Of a stretch of 64,000 bases of DNA, positions 36,944 to 44,400 are shown one piece after another; position 1 is the first letter of the stretch, and every line of letters starts with the position of its first letter. The stretch lies in assembly GCA_023423995.1 (NCBI GenBank), contig JAFAEL010000031.1:1-64000 (forward strand), in the 5' to 3' direction. The DNA comes from Pseudomonadota bacterium (GTDB lineage Bacteria > Pseudomonadota > Alphaproteobacteria > Rhizobiales > Beijerinckiaceae). A program made the position numbers and the translations under genes. A model generated the notes under the pieces. That model worked only from the letters and a program-made list of their open reading frames with translations, was not told where the DNA came from and did no database searches.

Positions 36944-37285
36944 TCAGTTCGCCCCGCTCATCCTGATCCGGTACGAGCCGTCGCCCTTCGGCTCCAGCAC
37001 CTCCTCGATCTGTCGATGCCGCAGAGGCACGCCCGAGGTGTCCGGAAGCAGGTTCTGCTCCGAGACATAGGCGATGTACTCGGTCTCCTCGTTTTCCGCG
37101 AAGAGATGGTAGAAGGGCTGGTCCTTGGACGGCCGGATCTCTTCCGGAATCGCAAGCCACCATTCCTCCGTGTTGTTGAACACGGGATCCACGTCGAAGA
37201 TCACGCCCCGGAACGGAAAGATCCGGTGACGGACGATCTGTCCGATCGAGAAGCGGGCGGTGCGGGCCGGAGCCGAGACGGGCAT
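36944..37285 (-). CDS. hspQ: Heat shock protein HspQ
   Basis: A 113-residue HspQ (YccV-like) protein. Family segments are ARFSIGQIVRHRIFPFRGVI, FDVDPVFNNTEEWWLAIP, PFYHLFAENEETEYIAYVSE and NLLPDTSGVPLRHRQI. HspQ binds hemimethylated DNA and acts as a specificity enhancer of Lon protease in enterobacteria; the role in alphaproteobacteria is presumed similar. Length is normal. It converges with ialB across a shared terminator and follows the malyl-CoA lyase gene on the same strand by 42 nt. Confidence 0.95.
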   Translation of the reverse strand: MPVSAPARTARFSIGQIVRHRIFPFRGVIFDVDPVFNNTEEWWLAIPEEIRPSKDQPFYHLFAENEETEYIAYVSEQNLLPDTSGVPLRHRQIEEVLEPKGDGSYRIRMSGAN

Positions 37286-37327
37286 GGAAGGCGATATAGG
37301 TTCGGTGGAGTCCTAGCGGAAGCGGTA

Positions 37328-38362
37328 TCAGGCCTTCGAGGCGGAGCTGCCGTCCTTCGTCTCGACGAGGTCGGCGAGATCCGCGATCACCTTCGCCTGC
37401 TTCCAGGTGGCATCGTCCTGCATCTTGCCGTCGATCATCACGGCGCCGGTGCCATCCGGCATGGCCGCGAGGATCTTGCGGGCAAAGGCCACCTCGCCGG
37501 GATCCGGCGAGAAGACACGCTTTGCGATCTCGATCTGCGTCGGATGGAGCGACCATGCTCCCACGCATCCCATCAGGAAGGCGTTTCTGAACTGGGATTC
37601 GCACGCCTCCGGATCGGAGAAATCGCCGAACGGGCCGTAGAACGGCTTGATGCCGTTCGCGAGGCACGCATCGACCATGCGGGCGACCGTATAGTGCCAG
37701 AGGTCCTGCTGGGCGACCGAGCGGGCCTGGCCGCCGGCCGGATCTCCGAGCACCTTGTAGTCCGGGTGCCCCCCGCCGACGCGCGTCGTCTTCATCCCGC
37801 GCGAGGCGGCGAGGTCGGCCGGGCCGAGGCTCATCCCATGCATGCGGGGGGAGGCGGCGGCGATCTCGTCCACGTTCTTCACGCCTTCCGCCGTCTCCAA
37901 GATGGCGTGGACGAGGATCGGCTTCGTGATGCCGTGCCTGGCCTCCAGCTGGGCAAGGAGCTGGTCCACGTAATGGATGTCCCAGACGCCTTCGACCTTG
38001 GGCACCATGACGACGTCGAGCTTGGAGCCTACGGCCCCGACGATCTCGAGGAGGTCATCCAGCGCCCAGGGCGAGTTCAGGGCGTTCATCCGGATCCACA
38101 GCCCCGTCGTGCCGAAATCCGTCTCCTCGGCCATGCGGATGAACCCCTGTCGCGCCTCCAGCTTCTTGTCGGCCGGGATGGCGTCCTCGAGATTGCCGAG
38201 GATCACGTCGACCTGTGAGATGAGGTCAGGGACCTTCGCCCGCATCTTCTCCACGTGCGGCGGGACGAAATGGATCATCCGCTCGAGCCGGATCGGCAGT
38301 TCACGCAGCGGCGCCGGAGCCCCGATGGCTAACGGCTGGAAGAAACGGCGCGGGAGCTTCAT
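37328..38362 (-). CDS. mcl: L-malyl-CoA / beta-methylmalyl-CoA lyase
   Basis: A 344-residue HpcH/HpaI-type lyase that splits malyl-CoA to acetyl-CoA and glyoxylate (and beta-methylmalyl-CoA to propionyl-CoA and glyoxylate). The start at ATG 38362 with GAGG 6-9 nt upstream gives the typical N-terminus [14 protein letters not shown]. Key segments are [62 protein letters not shown] (metal-binding Glu), [13 protein letters not shown] (metal-binding Asp) and [16 protein letters not shown]. The enzyme belongs to the serine cycle and the ethylmalonyl-CoA pathway. It is divergent from an AEC carrier gene. Confidence 0.93.
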   Translation of the reverse strand: MKLPRRFFQPLAIGAPAPLRELPIRLERMIHFVPPHVEKMRAKVPDLISQVDVILGNLEDAIPADKKLEARQGFIRMAEETDFGTTGLWIRMNALNSPWALDDLLEIVGAVGSKLDVVMVPKVEGVWDIHYVDQLLAQLEARHGITKPILVHAILETAEGVKNVDEIAAASPRMHGMSLGPADLAASRGMKTTRVGGGHPDYKVLGDPAGGQARSVAQQDLWHYTVARMVDACLANGIKPFYGPFGDFSDPEACESQFRNAFLMGCVGAWSLHPTQIEIAKRVFSPDPGEVAFARKILAAMPDGTGAVMIDGKMQDDATWKQAKVIADLADLVETKDGSSASKA

Positions 38363-38489
38363 CGGGACCTCGGCAACATCGGCAACGGTGAAGCTTTGTG
38401 AGCCGCGCGGCGCGCCAGTCAACCATGCATCGCCGCGCTTGCGAACGCGCTCCCGCATTGCGAGAAGCGCCCGATCCCCGCGAGGCCCG

Positions 38490-39458
38490 ATGCCCGACAC
38501 GGTCGGCCTGTTCAATCTGCTCTTCCCGTTCTTCGGAGTCATCGCGCTAGGCGTGCTGTTCGCGCGTCTCGCGAAGGTGCCGGAGGCTGGGCTCGCCTGG
38601 ATGCAGCTCTTCCTGATCTATCTGGCGCTGCCTTGCCTTTTCTTCCGGCTGATTTCCGACAAGCCCATCGGCGAGCTGGCGAACTGGCGCTTCATCGCCG
38701 GCACGACGCTGTCCACCGCCATCGCCTTCGCGCTGTCCTTCCTCGCGGGGCGCCTCAACGGCTTGCGGCCGCCCGAGACGGTGCTCGGCGCCGTGGCGGG
38801 CTCCTATTCCAACATCGGCTATATGGGGCCGCCGATGATCCTCGGCCTCCTGGGGTCGGCGGCGAGCGCCCCGGTCGCGCTGATCTTCGTGTTCGACACC
38901 GTCTTCCTGTTCTCGGTGACCCCGGCGCTCATGGCGGTCGCCGGCATCGAGCGTCGGAGCGCGATCGCGACCGGCATCGACGTCCTGCGGAAGGTCTTCA
39001 CCCACCCTTTCGTGGTCGCCACCATCGTGGCGGTCCTGTCGAGCCTGCTGGGCATACGTCCTCCGGCCGCCATCGACACGATGATCGGCTGGCTCTCGGG
39101 CGCCTCTGCGCCGTGCGCGCTGTTCCTGCTCGGGGTCACGGTCGCGCTTCGGCCGGTTGGCAAGCTCCCGCCGGAGGTCAGCTGGCTCGTCCTCATCAAG
39201 CTCGTGCTGCACCCGCTGATCGTGTGGCTGGTGCTGGCGACGATCGGGGGCTTCGATCCGGTCTGGGTCGAAGCGGCGATCGTCATGGCGGCGCTGCCGC
39301 CCGCGCTCAACATCTTCGTCCTCGCGCGCCAGTACGACACCGGCATCGAGCGCGCCTCGGCCTGCGTTCTCGTCGGAACAATCTTGTCGATCGTGACGCT
39401 GACCGGCTTCATCCTCCTTACGCAGAGCGGGATTCTGCCGCTGACCCCGTTCCGGTAG
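38490..39458 (+). CDS. AEC family transporter (auxin efflux carrier-like)
   Basis: A 322-residue carrier with about ten membrane helices in two inverted halves. Family features are the N-terminal [20 protein letters not shown], the [15 protein letters not shown] element near the helix break, and [17 protein letters not shown] in the second half. Bacterial AEC proteins carry malate, malonate and other organic acids. Divergence from malyl-CoA lyase (127 nt between starts) suggests a dicarboxylate substrate, an inference. Its last 41 nt overlap the 3' end of the convergent hydroxylase gene. Confidence 0.88.
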   Translation: MPDTVGLFNLLFPFFGVIALGVLFARLAKVPEAGLAWMQLFLIYLALPCLFFRLISDKPIGELANWRFIAGTTLSTAIAFALSFLAGRLNGLRPPETVLGAVAGSYSNIGYMGPPMILGLLGSAASAPVALIFVFDTVFLFSVTPALMAVAGIERRSAIATGIDVLRKVFTHPFVVATIVAVLSSLLGIRPPAAIDTMIGWLSGASAPCALFLLGVTVALRPVGKLPPEVSWLVLIKLVLHPLIVWLVLATIGGFDPVWVEAAIVMAALPPALNIFVLARQYDTGIERASACVLVGTILSIVTLTGFILLTQSGILPLTPFR

Positions 39459-40626
39459 GCTTTCCGCCGCCGAGCCCGGCCCGCATGACCATGCGCCGGA
39501 GCGGACCCACCCGGGCCAGGAGCCCGAGCCCGAAGCCCCGCGCCATGTCGAGTGGCAGAAGCCCCGACAGGATCGCGCGGTTCAGACCGTCGATCGCCGT
39601 GCTCCGGATCTGCACGTCGTGCAGCCGCATCCGCTGGTAGCGGGCGAGGAGCGCGGGACTGCCGATATCCTCGCCGGCGGCCCTTGCGGCCGCCACGAGT
39701 TCGGTGAGGGCGGCGATATCCGCGAAACCAAGATTCAGGCCCTGCGCCCCGATCGGCGGCACCGCGTGTGCGGCCTCGCCGGCCAGGACCAGCCGTCCGC
39801 GGTGAAGCTCTCCCACCCGTAGCGTCGAGAGGGGAACGAGCCCGCGCGGGCCATCGATACCGATCCTCCCGAGGATCCGGTGCGAGCGCGCCTCGATGGC
39901 GGCTCCGAGCTCGGCGTCGGGCAGCTTCACCAGGCGTTCCGCGACCCGGGGGCGATTGACCCAAACGAGGCTCGACCTCCGGCCGGGCAACGGCACGAGC
40001 GTGAACGGGCCGGAATCGGTGTGGAACTCCGTCGAGACGTCGCGGTGGTCGCGCTCGTGGCGGAGGATGGTCGTGAGGGCGACCTGCGGGTAGCGCGTCT
40101 CGCGCGCCTCGAGGCCGGCCATGTCACGCAGGTGGGACTTGCGGCCGTCGGCGGCGACGACGATCCGGCCCGCCACGGCCGAGCCGCTGGCGAGGGTTAC
40201 CGTCCCCAGTTCCGGGCCTGCCAGCCCGGAGGCGAATTCCGGCACCCAGGCGATCCGGCCATCGCGCTCGACGGCCTTGCCCAGCAGCTCGACCAGGGCC
40301 GCGTTCCCGATGTTGCGGCCGAAGGCGGAGAGACCGATCTCCTCCGCTCGGAACTCGACCGGCGGCGGCCGGAAAAGGCTGCCCGTATCGTCCACCAGCC
40401 GGAGCACGCGCAGCGGCTGGGACGCGGCCTCGAGCGCCTCCTCCAGGCCGAGGCTCCGGAGGAACGCGAGCGACGTCTCGAGAAGGGCGGCTGTCCGTCC
40501 GTCCCGGCGGTCACCGGGCGGTCCGACGAGGGCCGTCGAGAGACCTGCGCGCGAAAAGGCGAGGGCGGCGGCGAGGCCGACCGCCCCTGCGCCCACCACG
40601 ACGGCATCGAAGTGCTTTTCGGTCAT
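39418..40626 (-). CDS. UbiH/UbiF/COQ6-family FAD-dependent hydroxylase
   Basis: A 402-residue class A flavin monooxygenase of the ubiquinone-hydroxylase group. The Rossmann motif is VVVGAGAVGLAAALAFSRAG; the middle DG motif is VVAADGRKSHLRD; the GD-type FAD motif is RGRLVLAGEAAHAVPPIGAQ followed by GLNLGFADIAALTELV. In this motif Gly-Glu replaces the usual Gly-Asp. These enzymes hydroxylate the ubiquinone ring at the membrane; which carbon is modified cannot be told from the sequence. Converges with the AEC gene with a 41-nt overlap and is divergent from the quinone reductase gene. Confidence 0.9.
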   Translation of the reverse strand: MTEKHFDAVVVGAGAVGLAAALAFSRAGLSTALVGPPGDRRDGRTAALLETSLAFLRSLGLEEALEAASQPLRVLRLVDDTGSLFRPPPVEFRAEEIGLSAFGRNIGNAALVELLGKAVERDGRIAWVPEFASGLAGPELGTVTLASGSAVAGRIVVAADGRKSHLRDMAGLEARETRYPQVALTTILRHERDHRDVSTEFHTDSGPFTLVPLPGRRSSLVWVNRPRVAERLVKLPDAELGAAIEARSHRILGRIGIDGPRGLVPLSTLRVGELHRGRLVLAGEAAHAVPPIGAQGLNLGFADIAALTELVAAARAAGEDIGSPALLARYQRMRLHDVQIRSTAIDGLNRAILSGLLPLDMARGFGLGLLARVGPLRRMVMRAGLGGGKPTGTGSAAESRSA

Positions 40627-40704
40627 GTGGTCCCCAAGCCACAGGGCAGTTGCCGCCGGCCATCGCGGCTTCTAATGGGTCGGCCAGTGAAGAGGGAGAG
40701 AGAC

Positions 40705-41679
40705 ATGGTCGCGGCAGTTCGGGTTCATCAGTACGGCGGGCCCGAGGTACTCACTTACGAAGAAGTCGATCTGCCGGCCCCCGGGCCCGGCGAGCTCCGC
40801 GTCCGCCAGACCGCGATCGGCGTCAACTACATCGATACCTATTTCCGCAGCGGCCACTACCAGGCCCCGTCGCTCCCCTTCATCGCCGGCAACGAGGCGG
40901 CGGGCGAGGTCACGGCGCTCGGGGAAGGCGTCACCGGCTTCAGCGTCGGCGATCGCGTGGCCTATGTGACGGCGCTGGGCTGCTACACGGCCGAGCGCAA
41001 CGTGCCCGCGGCCGTTGCCGTGAAGCTGCCGGAAGGCGTCTCCGATGAGACCGCCGCCGCCATGATGCTGAAGGGCATGACCGTCGAGTACCTGCTCCAC
41101 CGCTCCTACAAGGTGCGGAAGGGCGACGCGATCCTCGTCCATGCTGCGGCTGGCGGCGTCGGCCTCATCCTCTCGCAATGGGCGAAGCATCTCGGCGCGA
41201 CGGTCATCGGAACCGCAGGCAGCGAGGCCAAGGCCGAACTCGCCCGCCAGAACGGCTGTGATCATGTGATCCTGTACCGTCAGGAGAACTTCGTCGATCG
41301 CGTCCGGGAGATCACCGGCGGCGAGAAATGCGCCGTGGTCTATGACGGCATCGGCAAGGACACCGTCGTCCAGTCGCTCGACTGCCTCAAGCCGCTCGGG
41401 ACGCTCGTGAATTTCGGCTCGGCCTCGGGCCCGGTCGAGAACTTCAACCTCGGCCTGCTCGCCCCGAAGGGCTCGCTCTATGTCACGCGGCCCACGCTCA
41501 ACACCTTCACGGCGAAGCGCGAGTGGCTGGAGGAGATCGCCAAGAACCTCTTCGACGTGGTCGCGTCGGGCGTGGTGAAGATCACCATCAACAAGCGCGC
41601 GAAGCTCGCCGAGGCGGCCGATGTGCATCGCGCCCTGGAGGGCCGCGAGACCACCGGCGCGACGATCATGACGCCCTGA
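40705..41679 (+). CDS. NADPH:quinone reductase (zeta-crystallin type)
   Basis: A 324-residue zinc-free medium-chain reductase that passes electrons from NADPH to quinones. The start at ATG 40705 follows GAGGGAGAG. Recognised parts: AVRVHQYGGPEVLTYEEVD, GVNYIDTYFRSGHY, PFIAGNEAAGEVTALGEGV, the substrate-pocket AAAMMLKGMTVEYLLHRSY, and the nucleotide-binding VHAAAGGVGLILSQWAK. Structural zinc cysteines are absent, as in quinone reductases. Divergent from the UbiH-like gene (78 nt between starts), so both may respond to quinone metabolism. Confidence 0.92.
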   Translation: MVAAVRVHQYGGPEVLTYEEVDLPAPGPGELRVRQTAIGVNYIDTYFRSGHYQAPSLPFIAGNEAAGEVTALGEGVTGFSVGDRVAYVTALGCYTAERNVPAAVAVKLPEGVSDETAAAMMLKGMTVEYLLHRSYKVRKGDAILVHAAAGGVGLILSQWAKHLGATVIGTAGSEAKAELARQNGCDHVILYRQENFVDRVREITGGEKCAVVYDGIGKDTVVQSLDCLKPLGTLVNFGSASGPVENFNLGLLAPKGSLYVTRPTLNTFTAKREWLEEIAKNLFDVVASGVVKITINKRAKLAEAADVHRALEGRETTGATIMTP

Positions 41680-41697
41680 CCCCAGGGCGTCTCGCGG

Positions 41698-43014
41698 TCA
41701 GACGGCCTGCCCGAACAGGTCGTAATCGTCCGAGCGCTCGATCCGGCAGGTGACGATGTCGCCTTGCCGGAGCGGACGCCGCGAAGCGATGTGGATGGTG
41801 CCGTCGATCTCCGGCGCCTCGTATTTCGAGCGGCCCTTCGCGATCGGGCCGCTCGCCTCGTCGATGATGACCGGCAGGCGCTTGCCGACCTTCCGGGCAA
41901 GGTTCTTGCGGCTGATCTCGCGCTGGGCGGCCATGAAGCGGTGCCAGCGCCGCTCCTTCACGTCCTCCGGGACAGGCGCGGCGAACTCGTTCGCGGGAGC
42001 CCCTGCCACCGGCTCGAACTTGAAGCAGCCGACGCGGTCGAGCTTGGCCTCCTTTAGCCACTCCAGAAGAAGCTCGAAGTCTTCGTCCGTCTCGCCGGGG
42101 AAGCCGACGATGAAGGTCGAGCGGATCGCGAGGTCCGGCACGGCAGCCCGCCACGCCTTGATCCGCTCCAGCGTCTTCTCGCCATGGGCCGGGCGGCGCA
42201 TTGCCTTCAGGACGCTGTGCGAGGCGTGCTGGAAGGGAATGTCGAGATAGGGAAGGACGAGGCCGTCGGCCATCAGCTGCATGATCTCGTCGACATGCGG
42301 ATAGGGATAGACGTAGTGCAGCCGGACCCAGGCGCCGAGCTGGCCGAGCTCCTTGCTCAGATCGAAAAAGCGTGCGCGAACAGAGTGATCGCGCCACATG
42401 CTCTCCGAGTACTTGAGGTCGATGCCGTAGGCACTCGTGTCCTGAGAGACGACGAGCAACTCCTTCACGCCCGCCTTCACGAGCTTCTCGGCCTCGCGCA
42501 GCACATCGGCGGCGGGGCGGCTGACGAGGTCACCCCGCAGCTTGGGGATGATGCAGAAGGTGCACCGGTGATTGCAGCCTTCGGAAATCTTCAGATAGGC
42601 GTAGTGCCGGGGCGTGAGCTTGATCCCCTGCGGCGGCACGAGGTCCATGAACGGGTCGTGCCGGGGTGGCGACGCCTGGTGGACGGCCGCAAGGACGCTC
42701 TCGTATTGCTGTGGGCCTGTGATCGACAGGACCTCGGGGAACCGCTCTCGGATGGCCTCGGGCTCGGCGCCCATGCAGCCCGTCACGATCACCCGGCCGT
42801 TCTCGGCCAACGCATCCCCGATCGCCCCGAGCGACTCGGCCTTGGCCGAATCGAGGAAGCCGCAGGTGTTCACGATGACAACGTCGGCCCCATCATGCCG
42901 CTTCGTGAGCTCGTAACCCTGCGCCCTGAGCTGCGTGATGATGCGCTCGGAATCGACGAGCGCCTTCGGGCAGCCGAGCGACACGAAGGAGATCTTGGGG
43001 GCGACAGCGTTCAT
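41698..43014 (-). CDS. rimO: Ribosomal protein S12 methylthiotransferase RimO
   Basis: A 438-residue radical SAM methylthiotransferase that modifies Asp88/89 of ribosomal protein S12. The N-terminal UPF0004 domain starts [18 protein letters not shown] and has [14 protein letters not shown] and VTGCMGAE, giving the first iron-sulfur cluster cysteines. The radical SAM cluster motif is [16 protein letters not shown]-terminal TRAM domain (about 375-438) ends in [10 protein letters not shown]. Length is normal. It converges with the quinone reductase gene (18 nt gap). Confidence 0.96.
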   Translation of the reverse strand: MNAVAPKISFVSLGCPKALVDSERIITQLRAQGYELTKRHDGADVVIVNTCGFLDSAKAESLGAIGDALAENGRVIVTGCMGAEPEAIRERFPEVLSITGPQQYESVLAAVHQASPPRHDPFMDLVPPQGIKLTPRHYAYLKISEGCNHRCTFCIIPKLRGDLVSRPAADVLREAEKLVKAGVKELLVVSQDTSAYGIDLKYSESMWRDHSVRARFFDLSKELGQLGAWVRLHYVYPYPHVDEIMQLMADGLVLPYLDIPFQHASHSVLKAMRRPAHGEKTLERIKAWRAAVPDLAIRSTFIVGFPGETDEDFELLLEWLKEAKLDRVGCFKFEPVAGAPANEFAAPVPEDVKERRWHRFMAAQREISRKNLARKVGKRLPVIIDEASGPIAKGRSKYEAPEIDGTIHIASRRPLRQGDIVTCRIERSDDYDLFGQAV

Positions 43015-43041
43015 CGGTAACGGACGTCCTGGATCCTGGTA

Positions 43042-43551
43042 TCAGCCGATCCCGGCATCCCAGGATCCCTCCACGACAAGTGGAGCGTCGAGCTCGAAGG
43101 TTTCGCAATCGGCGGGGGTGCCGGTCTCTTGCATCGCCATGAGGAAGGCTCCGCCGTCGCCAAGTGCGAAGAGCGGTGCATGCCATGTTCCGGGCGAATA
43201 GAGAAATGGGGTTTGCGGTCGCGCGATGAAAGCCCGGGCCGATGGGATGTCGGGCGTGCCGTCCGCGGCGGCACCGGAGACGACCACCAGCGCGGCCGCG
43301 CCGTCCAGGGCGAAAAAGGCCTGATCCGACTCCGTGTGGCGCTCCAAGAGCATGACCCGGACCGGAAGCGTGCTGCCCGTCACATCGTATCTGGCAAGAA
43401 CCGCCCGGCCGGAGGAAGCCCGGAAGCTTGCGAGGTCGCGCCGGGTGGCCCGACCCTCGTTGACCAGCCGCGGCGGCAGGTCCGTACCGCTGAGCAGGTG
43501 GCCGAATGGGGCGAAAGCTTCTCGCGTGAGTCGCTCGGCGACGAGGCGCAT
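43042..43551 (-). CDS. allA: Ureidoglycolate lyase
   Basis: A 169-residue AllA-family cupin enzyme that splits ureidoglycolate into glyoxylate and urea, the last step of allantoin use. Segments are LTREAFAPFGHLLS, VMLLERHTESDQAFFALDGA, VVSGAAADGTPDIPSARAFI and SPGTWHAPLFALGDGGAFL, with the conserved His/Glu/Gln of the cupin site. The start at ATG 43551 is chosen because an upstream extension is non-conserved. No other allantoin or urate genes are nearby. It starts 4 nt after the stop of the BrnA-like gene, suggesting co-transcription. Glyoxylate produced here could feed malyl-CoA lyase. Confidence 0.88.
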   Translation of the reverse strand: MRLVAERLTREAFAPFGHLLSGTDLPPRLVNEGRATRRDLASFRASSGRAVLARYDVTGSTLPVRVMLLERHTESDQAFFALDGAAALVVVSGAAADGTPDIPSARAFIARPQTPFLYSPGTWHAPLFALGDGGAFLMAMQETGTPADCETFELDAPLVVEGSWDAGIG

Positions 43552-43555
43552 CGGG

Positions 43556-43801
43556 CTAGAGCCCGGCCGCCTTCCGGAGTGCCGCGTTGATCCGCTCCTG
43601 CCATCCGGCACCCTCTGCCTGGAAGTGCTCGAGCACCTCGCGATCGAGGCGAATGGACACGAGCTCCCTGGCCGCCGGGAGCTTCACAGGCTTCGGGGAT
43701 GCCGTCGCAGGCTCCCCGAGGGGCTTCGTCGTGGCTGCCCGGAACGCTCGCTCCGCCGTTGCTCTCGCGTCGCCGCCACTCCGTCTCGACCGATCCACCA
43801 T
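43556..43801 (-). CDS. BrnA-family antitoxin-like protein (no BrnT partner)
   Basis: An 81-residue protein whose C-terminal half matches the BrnA antitoxin DNA-binding domain: ELVSIRLDREVLEHFQAEG and AGWQERINAALRKA. BrnA normally represses the brnTA operon and neutralises the BrnT ribonuclease toxin encoded just before it. Here the upstream DNA (43802-43868) is too short for brnT and the next gene upstream is a DUF4399 gene, so this is an orphan. AGGGA lies 4-8 nt before the ATG. The N-terminal half (RSGGDARATAERAFRAATT) is basic and variable. allA follows after 4 nt. Confidence 0.8.
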   Translation of the reverse strand: MVDRSRRSGGDARATAERAFRAATTKPLGEPATASPKPVKLPAARELVSIRLDREVLEHFQAEGAGWQERINAALRKAAGL

Positions 43802-43868
43802 GGCTTCCCTAACTCCTCGTCGAGGACCCGATACACGGAAGCTGCGCCGGGGACGACCTCGATCGCTA

Positions 43869-44369
43869 TCAGCCGCGCCTGCGCTTCTTCTTCGGCGTGG
43901 GCCGAAGGACGATGATCTCGATCCGTTCGGAGGCGACGCTGGGCTGGAAGGGGCGGTGGAGGGAGTCACCGAGGACGAGCTGAAGGGTATGCCGTCCCGG
44001 CGGGAGGTCGAGCCTCGTCTCCGTCTGCCCGCCGCCGAAATGGATGTGGTTCTTGTCGGCGGGGATCGGCTCGAGTGGATCGAGCGGCGTCTTCACATCG
44101 ACGAGGAGGTGGTGATGACCTGTGTTGGCGGTCGTCACGCCTGCCTGGGTGACACCCATGCCGCGAAGCCCGAATTGAACGACGAAGGGGCCGCGGATGC
44201 GCGCGCCGTTCACGGGGGCGATGAAGTAGACCCTGGCGTCCGCCGGGGCCGCCGTGGGCGGAGGATTGGCCGGCGCCGTGTGGCCGGTATGAGGCGGCGT
44301 CGGCTGTGCGAGGGCCGAGACTGGCAGCAACAGAGTCGCCGCCGCGATCAGGTAACGTACCCTTCCCAT
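43869..44369 (-). CDS. DUF4399 periplasmic protein
   Basis: A 166-residue exported protein. The signal peptide is MGRVRYLIAAATLLLPVSALA with cleavage before QPTPP. The mature part is a DUF4399 domain: ARVYFIAPVNGARIRGPFVV, GVTTANTGHHHLLVDVKTPL, and DKNHIHFGGGQTETRLDLPP followed by GRHTLQLVLGD. The His-rich patches (TGHHHLL, NHIHFG) may bind metal. A basic tail PTPKKKRRRG ends the protein. Function is unknown. It follows the kinase-SUMF1 gene on the same strand by 31 nt. Confidence 0.85.
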   Translation of the reverse strand: MGRVRYLIAAATLLLPVSALAQPTPPHTGHTAPANPPPTAAPADARVYFIAPVNGARIRGPFVVQFGLRGMGVTQAGVTTANTGHHHLLVDVKTPLDPLEPIPADKNHIHFGGGQTETRLDLPPGRHTLQLVLGDSLHRPFQPSVASERIEIIVLRPTPKKKRRRG

Positions 44370-44400
44370 CGATGCTCCCCCTTCGCTTCGATCCGCGATC

